Assembly: GCA_024638545.1 (NCBI GenBank)
Contig: JAHEKD010000117.1
Location: 1 to 7,280, forward strand
Direction: 5' to 3'
DNA: 7,280 nucleotides
DNA from: Gammaproteobacteria bacterium
GTDB taxonomy: Bacteria > Pseudomonadota > Gammaproteobacteria > Arenicellales > JAHEKD01
The notes under the pieces are model-generated. The model searched no databases, had not been told where the DNA came from, and saw nothing but the letters and a program-made list of their open reading frames with translations. The position numbers were made by a program, and so were the translations under genes. This document shows positions 1 through 6,869 of the stretch, piece by piece; within the stretch, counting starts at the first letter, position 1; every line of letters begins with the position of its first letter.

Positions 1-538
1 AGCCATTGTGGCAGGCCACAGTATGGGCGCACTGATCGCCTATGATTTTGCGGCAAGGCATAAAAAACATTGCCTGGGGGCTGTATTACTGGGTTTCTGC
101 CTTCCCATGCCCGTGAATCATGCACTGCTTGACTTGTCACAGGCGAATGACCATCGGGCCTTTGAAATGATCGTGGATTTTGGCTATGCACCAAATTCGA
201 AAATTGGTGCAGCTCAGTCACCGGGATTATGGATGACGCAGTGCGGTATGCGGCTGATGGAGCAGTCCAGGGATGGTGCATTGTTTAGTGATTTTACAGC
301 CTGTAATTCATACACACCGCCGGATAATCTGGCAGGCGAAATTGACTGCCCTGTATTATTCATCGCCGGCAGTGAAGATAAAATGACGCCCGCTCGTGGT
401 CTGACCACCTGGAGAGATAAAGTAAAAAACTCACAGCTGGAAATCATTGATGCATGCGGACACATGATGACAATAGAAAAACCAAACCAGGTAATGCGTG
501 CCCTAAAACGCTTTAACACCGGTATTGATCAGGTATAG
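1..538 (+). CDS. Alpha/beta hydrolase, 3' part (start lies left of the window)
   Basis: This is the C-terminal part of an alpha/beta-hydrolase-fold enzyme. The reading frame is open to the left edge (first full codon at base 2), and about 178 codons are visible. The GTG at 8 is an internal valine, not a start, because it lies on the strand leading into the nucleophile elbow. All three catalytic positions are visible. The nucleophile serine is in GHSMG (codon 20-22). The likely acid is the aspartate of GSEDKMTP (377-379), after the core strand PVLFIAG. The histidine is in CGHMMTIEKP (461-463). About 95 residues between elbow and acid form the usual lid/cap. This layout fits the small lipase/esterase, lactonase or haloperoxidase-like members (Abhydrolase_1/6), but the substrate cannot be named. 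The acyl-CoA synthetase gene follows after 72 bases on the same strand, so the product may release an acid that the ligase then activates (inference). The fold assignment is firm; the function is open. Confidence 0.88.
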   Translation, partial: AIVAGHSMGALIAYDFAARHKKHCLGAVLLGFCLPMPVNHALLDLSQANDHRAFEMIVDFGYAPNSKIGAAQSPGLWMTQCGMRLMEQSRDGALFSDFTACNSYTPPDNLAGEIDCPVLFIAGSEDKMTPARGLTTWRDKVKNSQLEIIDACGHMMTIEKPNQVMRALKRFNTGIDQV

Positions 539-610
539 TCGATCTACCATGAAGTCTTCAGTAACTAACCCGGTAAATTCAATATAGATTAAATCGATAA
601 GGAAGGAAAA

Positions 611-2251
611 ATGCCACACAGCAAGATGTATGATGCAGCGCACTTGAGAAAATGTTCAGCCAACTATATTCCTTTAACGCCATTAAGCTTTTTATCAAGA
701 GCCGCAAAACTGCATCCACAGCGAACAGCGGTCATTTATAACGATAGAGAAGTCAGCTGGTCGGAGTTTTTTACTCGCACACAGAAAATGGCCGATGCCC
801 TGCAGCAAAAAGGCGTGGGCTACGGTGATACGGTCACCGTCATATTGCACAACACCCCGGAACTGATGGAGGCGCATTACGGTGTTCCCATGGCCGGCGC
901 GGTGCTTAACACCCTGAATACGCGGCTTGATGTCAACACGATCAGCTACTGCATTAACCAGGCGGAAAGCAAGGTATTGATAACCGATACGGAATTCTCA
1001 CCTGTGGTTAGAGAAGTGCTTAAACAGATTGATCATGAAATCATTTTAATCGAGGTCGTTGATGCCTATGCAAAACTGGCCCGGGGCACTGGCGAGCGAC
1101 TTGGCAACAATGAATATGAAGAATTCCTCAACAGCGGAACGACAGGACGCTGGCAAATGCCGGAGGACGAGTGGCAGGCTATCGCGCTGAACTATACATC
1201 AGGAACCAGTGGCAAACCCAAAGGCGTCATCTACCATCACCGTGGATCCTATTTGATGAGCATGGGCAGCGTGGTTGCCTGGGGAATGCCGCAGTTTTGT
1301 ACACATTTGCAGACTGTACCGATGTTCCACTGCAACGGCTGGGGCTACCCGTGGACCATTGCCCTGCTGAGCGGTACACTTGTGTGTATTCGCAATTTCT
1401 CACCTGCGTTGACATTCAAGTTAATCGCTCAACATAAAGTTGGATTTTTTGGCGGCGCACCGGTGGTGTTGAATATGCTAGCCAATGCAAGCGAAGATGA
1501 GGTTGCTAGCTTCGACCATCAGGTCCAGGTGATGACCGCAGGCTCTCCGCCGCCGGCAAAAACGCTTGAGTCGATGGCCAACATGGGTTTTGAGGTCACG
1601 CACGTATATGGCCTGACTGAAACTTATGGTCATACCGTATTTTGCAAAACAAAAGACGATTGGCGAGACCTGCCAATCGAGGAGCAGGCCGAATTAAAAG
1701 CGCGCCAGGGTATTGCTTATCCTATGATGGAAGAAGTTGCTGTCATTAATCCTGATGACATGTCTGCGCTGCCCTTCGACGGAGATTCCATGGGAGAAAT
1801 TATGCTGCGTGGAAATACGATCATGAAAGGCTACCTGAAAAATCCCGAAGCAACGGCGCATGCGTTTGCGAACGGCTGGTATCACTCCGAAGATTTAGGC
1901 GTGACTCATGCCGATGGCCATATACAGCTGAAAGATCGCGCCAAAGATATTATTATTTCCGGCGGTGAAAACGTCTCTTCGGTGGAAGTTGAAAACGTCA
2001 TCAGTAAACATCCGGCAGTGAGCCTGGTCTCAATTGTTGCCATGCCTGATAAGAAATGGCAGGAAGTACCTTGTGCGTTTGTGGAGTTAAAACCGGATGC
2101 CGACATTACTGAACAGGAAATCATAAAATTTAGCCGGACTCAGCTTGCGGGATTTAAAACACCGAAAAAAGTTGTCTTTGGCGAGTTGCCGAAGACAGCG
2201 ACTGGAAAAATCCAGAAATTTGTACTGAGAGAAAGAGCCAGATTGCTCTGA
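611..2251 (+). CDS. AMP-forming acyl-CoA synthetase (acyl-activating enzyme family)
   Basis: A 546-residue, full-length member of the ANL superfamily. It adenylates a carboxylic acid with ATP and transfers the acyl group to CoA, in the cytosol. Seen in order: the ATP P-loop YTSGTSGKPKG (195-205), YGLTETYG (333-340) with the conserved TE pair, YHSEDLG (424-430) with the ribose-binding Asp428, the hinge region DRAKDIIISGGEN (442-454), and the C-terminal lid ending in PKTATGKIQK (527-536) with catalytic Lys533. The N-terminal NYIPLTPLSFLSRAAKLHP segment resembles, from memory, the bacterial medium-chain/DmdB-like ligases and the plant peroxisomal AAE group. Substrates there range from medium-chain fatty acids to methylmercaptopropionate and aromatic acids, so none is assigned. 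The ATG at 611 follows a strong purine-rich ribosome binding site (AAGGAAGG, 599-606). The preceding 72 bases have an AT-rich TATAGA hexamer (583-588) but no fitting -35, so cotranscription with the hydrolase is as likely as its own promoter. No catalytic residue is missing. Confidence 0.95.
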   Translation: MPHSKMYDAAHLRKCSANYIPLTPLSFLSRAAKLHPQRTAVIYNDREVSWSEFFTRTQKMADALQQKGVGYGDTVTVILHNTPELMEAHYGVPMAGAVLNTLNTRLDVNTISYCINQAESKVLITDTEFSPVVREVLKQIDHEIILIEVVDAYAKLARGTGERLGNNEYEEFLNSGTTGRWQMPEDEWQAIALNYTSGTSGKPKGVIYHHRGSYLMSMGSVVAWGMPQFCTHLQTVPMFHCNGWGYPWTIALLSGTLVCIRNFSPALTFKLIAQHKVGFFGGAPVVLNMLANASEDEVASFDHQVQVMTAGSPPPAKTLESMANMGFEVTHVYGLTETYGHTVFCKTKDDWRDLPIEEQAELKARQGIAYPMMEEVAVINPDDMSALPFDGDSMGEIMLRGNTIMKGYLKNPEATAHAFANGWYHSEDLGVTHADGHIQLKDRAKDIIISGGENVSSVEVENVISKHPAVSLVSIVAMPDKKWQEVPCAFVELKPDADITEQEIIKFSRTQLAGFKTPKKVVFGELPKTATGKIQKFVLRERARLL

Positions 2252-2265
2252 TTTCAACTATCGCC

Positions 2266-2306
2266 GGTCTCCCTAATCAATACAGACAGCCGCCCGGAGC
2301 GAGACC
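2266..2306 (+). repeat. Short inverted repeat flanking the transporter ribosome binding site
   Basis: GGTCTC (2266-2271) and GAGACC (2301-2306) are perfect complements and would form a 6-bp stem around a 29-base loop. The second arm ends directly before the ATG at 2307, and the GGAG ribosome binding site (2296-2299) lies in the loop. An alternative pairing, CTCC (2269-2272) with the same GGAG, would mask that site. There is no U-tract, so it is not an intrinsic terminator. A 6-bp match over a 29-base loop can easily arise by chance. Confidence 0.2.
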
Positions 2307-3173
2307 ATGAGCAGGTCGGGCCTGGTGATTGTTACACTAACGGCTTTGCTCATCAGCCTGTCCAGCATTTTTTCCCGCCTCGCCTATGATGGCGGTGCAA
2401 ATCCGCAAACCCTGGTCTTGTTCAGGTTTTTACTTTTTTGTTTGCTCTATCTGCTGATGGTGAGCGCAACAGCCAGGCCAATTCGCCTGCCCGGAACCAG
2501 GCGGCACTATGTTTACCTTGCCGGCGCATTTTATACACTCGGTTCAGGCTCATTACTGGCATCCATGTTTTATCTGCCGGTAAGCCTGGCAATCGTCATT
2601 TTTTACACTTATCCGATCATCACGCTGGCAGGTGAGAAGATAATTGCCAGACAAAAACCTGCGGCAGTCGAAATCAGCTGCTTTATGCTGGCATTTATCG
2701 GCATGATTCTGGCATTAAAAATTGAAACCGGTTCGGCTAACCCTGTCGGTTTAGGCCTGGCCATCACGGCATCGTTAGGCATGTCGGCTTCGTACCTGAT
2801 CAGTGAAAACAAGTTAAAAGGTATCGCCCCGTTTTTACTCACGTTTCATCTGGCTTTAACTGGATTGATCATCATGACGGCCTATGTTGTTTTTACCCAC
2901 TCATTTAATCCCGGAAAACTCATCGTCTCAAACCTGAGTTTTGTTTTTTTTGCATCCTTTAGTTTTGCGACTGCATTTTTCTGGATGTTTAAGGGCATCA
3001 GTCTAATTGGCGCTGTCAATACCGCCATGATATTAAATCTGGAACCCCTGTTCACAATCGGACTTGCTTTTGCTTTTTTGAATGAAAGTCTTACCTTTAG
3101 TCAGCTTACGGGCGCCGCACTGGTATTGCTGGCGATTATAGTCGTTCAATTTTACCGGCAGAGATACATTTAA
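2307..3173 (+). CDS. DMT-superfamily (EamA-type) inner-membrane transporter
   Basis: A 288-residue, very hydrophobic protein with about ten predicted membrane helices (roughly residues 6-25, 34-54, 68-89, 93-110, 120-138, 146-165, 174-195, 208-228, 235-257, 265-283). It is an internal duplication of two five-helix EamA units. The matching signatures are YTYPIITLAGEKI (about 100-112) in the first half and LNLEPLFTIGLAFAFLNE (about 243-260) in the second, the typical EP...E pattern of these permeases. Family members export or import metabolites such as amino acids, nucleosides or drug-like molecules; the substrate here cannot be predicted. The start is ATG 2307, preceded by GGAG at 2296-2299 with a 7-base spacer. 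It lies 55 bases after the acyl-CoA synthetase on the same strand with no terminator between them, so it may be read as the last gene of that unit. Its 3' end faces pdxB. Family call is firm, function unknown. Confidence 0.92.
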   Translation: MSRSGLVIVTLTALLISLSSIFSRLAYDGGANPQTLVLFRFLLFCLLYLLMVSATARPIRLPGTRRHYVYLAGAFYTLGSGSLLASMFYLPVSLAIVIFYTYPIITLAGEKIIARQKPAAVEISCFMLAFIGMILALKIETGSANPVGLGLAITASLGMSASYLISENKLKGIAPFLLTFHLALTGLIIMTAYVVFTHSFNPGKLIVSNLSFVFFASFSFATAFFWMFKGISLIGAVNTAMILNLEPLFTIGLAFAFLNESLTFSQLTGAALVLLAIIVVQFYRQRYI

Positions 3174-3213
3174 GTTCTGCAATCTTGCAATAATCCTTTT
3201 ATGAAATTTGTGA

Positions 3214-3236
3214 TGCCGTTTATAAATACTGCCGTT
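3214..3236. repeat. Direct repeat TGCCGTT in the convergent gap
   Basis: The 61-base gap between the transporter stop (3171-3173) and the pdxB stop (3235-3237, complement) contains two copies of TGCCGTT, at 3214-3220 and 3230-3236, 16 bases apart; the second runs into the pdxB stop codon. I found no GC-rich hairpin with a T-run on either strand, so no intrinsic terminator is annotated for either gene. The repeat itself has no known meaning. Confidence 0.25.
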
Positions 3237-4392
3237 AAAATTTGAGACTCTGGTCAATCACATTAAACCCCAATGACTTAGCGTGATCAGAAATTGAGGT
3301 TTTAACTTCACAAGTTAAATCAGAAAATTCAGGTCGCCGGTAGTATTTTTTTCTGAAATTATCAAATTCCCAAGCCGCATCAGTTGCTGACTTTGCCGCT
3401 GTTCTGCGTCGCAGTTGTGCCGTTTCTGCCTCAATATCATAGCATTTCGACACCAGGTCATAGAGCTGTACATCATGCGGGCATTTATAATGCGGCAAGG
3501 GAACTCTGAATGCCTGCTCGTCAATCGCCTGCTCTTTCCAGCCAAAAACCTTACACGCATACTGATAAATCATCACCGTACCCATCACCTTTCCGCGCCA
3601 ACTGTGGCCGGCTACATGAGGCGTACCTATTTTTACTTTTGATAATAAATCCCAATCAATATCGGGCTCATTCTCCCAGACGTCGAGCACAACATTTAAT
3701 TCGGTTTTGTCATCGAGGAGGCTCGACAGCGCCCGGTTGTCAATCACGCCGCCGCGCGCGGCATTAATCAACACTGCACTGTCTTTTATACGCTCCAGGC
3801 GGTCATGATCAAGCAGGTGGTGAGTGGGAAAATCGCCACCGTGAGTTAACGGCGTGTGCAGGCAAATGACATCAGCGTTTAAGGCCTCATCAAGGCTGGC
3901 GAACGTCCACGGGGGATCGACCGCCGGGTTGCTTAAAGCGACAGGCGGATCATTGACAATAATATTGAATCCCAGCAATTCAAGCTTATGTTTCACCTGC
4001 CGGCCGATCCGTCCACAGCCGATGATCGCTGCTGTCAGTTTACCGCCTAGATCAATTTTCTCCTGCCTTGCATGCCAGGCAATGGCCGATATGACATATT
4101 CAGCAACCGCATTTGCGTTGCATCCCGGCGCATGGACGAAATCAATACCTAACTCATCCAGTGCAGTTTTATCCACATGGTCACAACCCACAGTCGCTGA
4201 TGCTACCAGCTTCACTGCTGAATTCTCAAGCAAGTTTCTGTCGATCTTAACCGTCGATCGTATCAACAATAAATCTGCATCCTCAAGCAGGTTCGGATCC
4301 AAATCACGGCCGCTATAGCGATGAATTTCACCCTGCTCCGCAAACAGCTCATCAAGCCACGGTATCGCTTCATCGGCAATAATTTTAAACAT
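3235..4392 (-). CDS. pdxB: Erythronate-4-phosphate dehydrogenase
   Basis: PdxB oxidises 4-phospho-D-erythronate to 2-oxo-3-hydroxy-4-phosphobutanoate, the second step of the DXP-dependent pyridoxal 5'-phosphate pathway, in the cytosol. It has 385 residues (E. coli PdxB has 378). It is a D-2-hydroxyacid dehydrogenase with the Rossmann motif GCGRIG (125-130) followed by Asp148 (NDPP) for the NAD ribose, and the three catalytic residues Arg213 (NAARGGVIDN), Glu242 (LDVWENEP) and His259 (GTPHVAGHSWRGK). The PdxB-specific C-terminal dimerisation domain separates it from SerA and glyoxylate reductases: EFDNFRKKYYRRPEFSDL (342-359) and KSLGFNV (372-378) match the E. coli tail closely by memory. The substrate-side ATAGTDHVD segment reads ATVGCDHVD here (66-74), a mild change. 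The start ATG (4390-4392) is preceded in frame by a stop (TAG) three codons upstream, so it cannot be extended; its ribosome binding site is weak. It is convergent with the transporter and divergent from the protease gene, 47 bases away. Confidence 0.97.
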   Translation of the reverse strand: MFKIIADEAIPWLDELFAEQGEIHRYSGRDLDPNLLEDADLLLIRSTVKIDRNLLENSAVKLVASATVGCDHVDKTALDELGIDFVHAPGCNANAVAEYVISAIAWHARQEKIDLGGKLTAAIIGCGRIGRQVKHKLELLGFNIIVNDPPVALSNPAVDPPWTFASLDEALNADVICLHTPLTHGGDFPTHHLLDHDRLERIKDSAVLINAARGGVIDNRALSSLLDDKTELNVVLDVWENEPDIDWDLLSKVKIGTPHVAGHSWRGKVMGTVMIYQYACKVFGWKEQAIDEQAFRVPLPHYKCPHDVQLYDLVSKCYDIEAETAQLRRRTAAKSATDAAWEFDNFRKKYYRRPEFSDLTCEVKTSISDHAKSLGFNVIDQSLKF

Positions 4393-4406
4393 GCATTTAT
4401 GCTACT

Positions 4407-4419
4407 ATTTCCAGGAAAT
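4407..4419. promoter_or_regulatory. Perfect 13-base inverted repeat, candidate operator
   Basis: ATTTCC-A-GGAAAT is a perfect inverted repeat with a one-base centre, placed near the middle of the divergent gap. It lies where a pdxB transcript would begin if the -10 at 4422-4427 is used, a position from which a bound dimeric repressor could act on both genes. I do not recognise it as the site of a named regulator. The one-base centre rules out an RNA hairpin role. Confidence 0.35.
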
Positions 4420-4452
4420 TAACTATACAGGAAACATTTGTGAGCCAGGAAA
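4412..4452 (+). repeat. Three CAGGAAA heptamers across the protease start
   Basis: CAGGAAA occurs at 4412-4418, 4428-4434 and 4446-4452, with starts 16 and 18 bases apart. The first and third are embedded in an identical 10-mer CCAGGAAATT (4411-4420 and 4445-4454). The middle copy doubles as the protease ribosome binding site, and the first overlaps the inverted repeat. They may be regulator half-sites or simply reflect the purine-rich ribosome-binding context. Confidence 0.3.
4429..4434 (+). promoter_or_regulatory. Ribosome binding site supporting the GTG start of the protease gene
   Basis: AGGAAA ends 5 bases before GTG 4440. No ATG, GTG or TTG in the same frame occurs in the 47 bases upstream, and the next in-frame methionine is residue 74, inside the nucleotide-binding motif region, so GTG 4440 is the only sensible start. 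Confidence 0.7.
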
Positions 4453-6869
4453 TTTCTTCAACTATTGTGCCTGTTGATCAACTTAGATGGCAATGTCCTC
4501 AGGATGAACTCAATTTTGATTCAACTGAGGACATCCCGCATTCGAAAGAATTTCACGGGCAGCAGACTGCACTGGACGCACTGCTTTTCGGCATCGAGTG
4601 TTTTGCACCCGACCAGAACGTTTATGTTCGTGGTAAAAGTGGAACCGGGCGTAAATCAATGATCAGGCAGCTACTCGAAGATTATGAGCCGGTACAGGTA
4701 AATAAATACGATCGTTGTTATGTGCATAATTTTGGGCGTCCCGAGCGCCCGAGATTGATTACCCTGAATGCGGGTACGGCCTGCAAATTTCGCAATCAAA
4801 TAAAGGAATTTGCCACCTACATAAAAGACGATTTAAATGAAGCCCTCAATGCAGACTACCTGCTGGCACGGCGGACGGCGATCCAGACAGCGGCGCAGGA
4901 AGAGATACAAAAACTCAAAGCGCCACTGGAAGCGGATCTGAAAAAATCAGCCATGGCACTGGTCAGCATTCAGACCGGACAGATGATGCAAACCACTATC
5001 TTTCCGATTGTGGATAAAGAGCCGGTCGCGCCCGAGCAGTTTAATCAACTGGTTTTACAGGGAAAAGTTTCAGAGAAAAGAAAAAAGGATTTTGACGAAC
5101 AGTATCCTGAATTTCAAAAACGACTGCAGGCAATCAGTCGTGATATCAACACCATTCTTGAAAAAGCAACGCGCCAGGCTGTTGAGGTCAATGAAAATGA
5201 AACGCGGGATTTACTTGCACAACTAGGCGATAAAATCAAAAATAATTTTCCCTTTGAAAGCGTCAATACATTCGTCAATGAAATGATTGATCATGTCATC
5301 AATACACTCATATCAGGTGGCAAGAGGGAGCAAGATCCTGTGAGTTTGTACGATGTCAATGTGCTGCTGGAACACACCGATGATAACAGTGTACCGATTA
5401 TTGTTGAAAATACGCCAAATCTAGTCAATCTGCTCGGAACGGTTGAACCCGAATGGGGTGCACAGGGACCGACGCATATCGACTTCGGCGGCATTCATGC
5501 AGGTTCACTATTACGTGCAGACGGCGGCTACCTGGTTCTGGAGGCGAAGGACGTGTTAACTGAGCCCGGTGCATGGAGAGCATTGACACGCACCCTGCGC
5601 ACCGGGTATCTTGAAATAGTGCCATCAGAAATCGGCTGGCTGGGTTCAGTTACGGTCTTGAAACCTGAACCCATAAAAATCAGGGTCAGGGTGATTCTGA
5701 TGGGTAATCACATGATCTATTATGAACTGGACAGACTGGATCCTGATTTTTCCGAATTATTTAAAGTGCTGGCAGATTTTGATGACGATATTAGCCGCAA
5801 TAACAAGAGTATCGGCCAGTATATCTCGGTCATCAGCAGGATCATAAGGGATGAACAGCTGCCACATTTCAGCAGGCAGGCGGTCGCAGCCATTATTGAA
5901 CACGGTGCCCGGATCGTCTCGCGAGCAAATAAACTGACAGCAAAATTCGTACGCATTGCCGATATCATGCGGGAAGCTGCTTTTTTAGGCGGTAAATCTG
6001 ACCATGAACTTGTGCAGCGTGAACATGTGCTTGACGCGATCCGCCGAACCAAGCAACGGGCCAGCCTGCCCTCTCGAAATTTTCAGGAATTGGTTAATAA
6101 CGGCACCATATTAATTCAGACGCGGGGCGAAGTGATAGGACAGATTAACGGCCTTGCCGTCATCCACTCAGGACCCATCATCTACGGATTTCCGGCCCGA
6201 ATTACCTCAACGATTGCACCCGGACGCGGCGGATTAATCAACATTGAGGGCAGCGCAAACTTATCAGGATCCATACACACCAAAGGTTTTAATATCCTGG
6301 GCGGGCTGCTGCGCCACCTGCTGAAACCCGTTCATCCCATGTCATTTAGTGCCTCAATTGCATTTGAGCAAAGCTACGGCGGTATTGACGGTGACTCAGC
6401 ATCCGGAGCGGAAACGGTCTGCCTGATCAGTGCATTAACCAATGTACCCATTAAACAGTCGATCGCGATGACAGGTGCGATTGATCAACACGGCCACATC
6501 GAGGCAATTGGCGGCGTGAATGAAAAAGTCGAGGGATTTTTTGATGCCTGTAATTTTGCGGGTCTCAGTGGTAAGCAGGCGGTCATTATTCCCGAATCAA
6601 ATGCAGCGGATCTAATGCTTCGAGCGGATGTAGTGGAAGCCTGCAGGCAGGGTCAATTCAGAATTCATGCTGTCTCAACGATTCACCAGGCACTGGAAAT
6701 CGCAACCGGCGTTGCAGCCGGCGAAATGGTTGACGGTATCTATCCGCAGGACACGCTGCTGGATATTGCCCAGCACAGGCTGTTCGAATACTGGGACCAG
6801 ACATTGAGCAATCCGGACAAGCTGCTGGATGATTTATCAGAAACGGAAAATAAAATTGAGGATGCCTGA
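4440..6869 (+). CDS. Lon-like ATP-dependent protease (LonB/AsrA-type, AAA_32 plus Lon_C)
   Basis: An 809-residue cytosolic AAA+ serine protease without the N-terminal substrate domain of classical Lon. The P-loop region is GKSGTGRKS (65-73), with Arg71 where Walker A normally has lysine. A charged helical insertion, likely coiled coil, covers about 125-265. The AAA core continues with [11 protein letters not shown] (362-372, Walker B-like, Glu368), a sensor-1 strand VILMGN (418-423) and [17 protein letters not shown] (434-450). A helical lid covers about 460-540. The C-terminal peptidase domain has catalytic Ser653 in DGDSASGAE and Lys696 in GGVNEKVEG, the LonB-type (GDSA) form of the Ser-Lys dyad. 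No membrane segment is present, unlike archaeal LonB. By length and layout it resembles the Pseudomonas aminoglycoside- and heat-induced protease AsrA and, more distantly, the shorter E. coli YcbZ (from memory). It probably degrades damaged or specific regulatory proteins. It is divergent from pdxB, and its TGA overlaps the apt start by one base. Confidence 0.94.
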   Translation: MSQEISSTIVPVDQLRWQCPQDELNFDSTEDIPHSKEFHGQQTALDALLFGIECFAPDQNVYVRGKSGTGRKSMIRQLLEDYEPVQVNKYDRCYVHNFGRPERPRLITLNAGTACKFRNQIKEFATYIKDDLNEALNADYLLARRTAIQTAAQEEIQKLKAPLEADLKKSAMALVSIQTGQMMQTTIFPIVDKEPVAPEQFNQLVLQGKVSEKRKKDFDEQYPEFQKRLQAISRDINTILEKATRQAVEVNENETRDLLAQLGDKIKNNFPFESVNTFVNEMIDHVINTLISGGKREQDPVSLYDVNVLLEHTDDNSVPIIVENTPNLVNLLGTVEPEWGAQGPTHIDFGGIHAGSLLRADGGYLVLEAKDVLTEPGAWRALTRTLRTGYLEIVPSEIGWLGSVTVLKPEPIKIRVRVILMGNHMIYYELDRLDPDFSELFKVLADFDDDISRNNKSIGQYISVISRIIRDEQLPHFSRQAVAAIIEHGARIVSRANKLTAKFVRIADIMREAAFLGGKSDHELVQREHVLDAIRRTKQRASLPSRNFQELVNNGTILIQTRGEVIGQINGLAVIHSGPIIYGFPARITSTIAPGRGGLINIEGSANLSGSIHTKGFNILGGLLRHLLKPVHPMSFSASIAFEQSYGGIDGDSASGAETVCLISALTNVPIKQSIAMTGAIDQHGHIEAIGGVNEKVEGFFDACNFAGLSGKQAVIIPESNAADLMLRADVVEACRQGQFRIHAVSTIHQALEIATGVAAGEMVDGIYPQDTLLDIAQHRLFEYWDQTLSNPDKLLDDLSETENKIEDA
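6858..6862 (+). promoter_or_regulatory. Ribosome binding site for apt inside the protease gene end
   Basis: GAGGA lies 6 bases before ATG 6869, within the last codons of the protease gene. This and the family-typical N-terminus decide for ATG 6869 over the ATG at 6862, which is out of frame. Ribosomes ending on the overlapping TGA could restart on this ATG. Confidence 0.65.

Larger units (their letters stand above)
4393..4439. promoter_or_regulatory. Divergent regulatory region between pdxB and the Lon-like protease gene
   Basis: Only 47 bases separate the two start codons, so promoters for both genes must overlap or extend into the opposite coding sequence. For pdxB, TATAGT on the - strand (complement of 4422-4427) is a reasonable -10 hexamer and would put the transcript start near 4414, inside the inverted repeat at 4407-4419; no good -35 is visible at 16-18 bases. 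For the protease gene I see only weak candidates (TATGCT 4398-4403, TACTAT 4403-4408) without a matching -35, and no clear heat-shock sigma-32 consensus. The layout is certain; the promoter positions are guesses. Confidence 0.45.

Noticed and set aside
8..10. GTG as the start codon of the hydrolase
   Set aside because: The codon encodes the valine just before the GHSMG nucleophile elbow; the N-terminal half of the fold must lie to the left of the window.
214..519. 101-codon open frame on the - strand opposite the hydrolase
   Set aside because: The + strand frame carries the acid and histidine of the hydrolase triad, so the antisense frame is incidental.
557..588. Sigma-70 type promoter before the acyl-CoA synthetase (TTCAGT / TATAGA)
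   Set aside because: The hexamers match poorly and the spacer is 20 bases, so I did not annotate it as a promoter.
1171..1437. 88-codon open frame on the + strand within the acyl-CoA synthetase gene
   Set aside because: It overlaps in another frame the conserved ATP-binding region of the synthetase and its translation is low-complexity and unlike any family I know.
3854..4318. 154-codon open frame on the + strand opposite pdxB
   Set aside because: It lies entirely inside the clearly real pdxB gene on the other strand, its protein shows no recognisable domain, and it has no separate gene context. It is a shadow frame.
5720..6052. 110-codon open frame on the - strand within the protease gene
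   Set aside because: Serine/arginine/leucine-rich antisense translation of the conserved AAA and lid region; no plausible start context or homology by eye.
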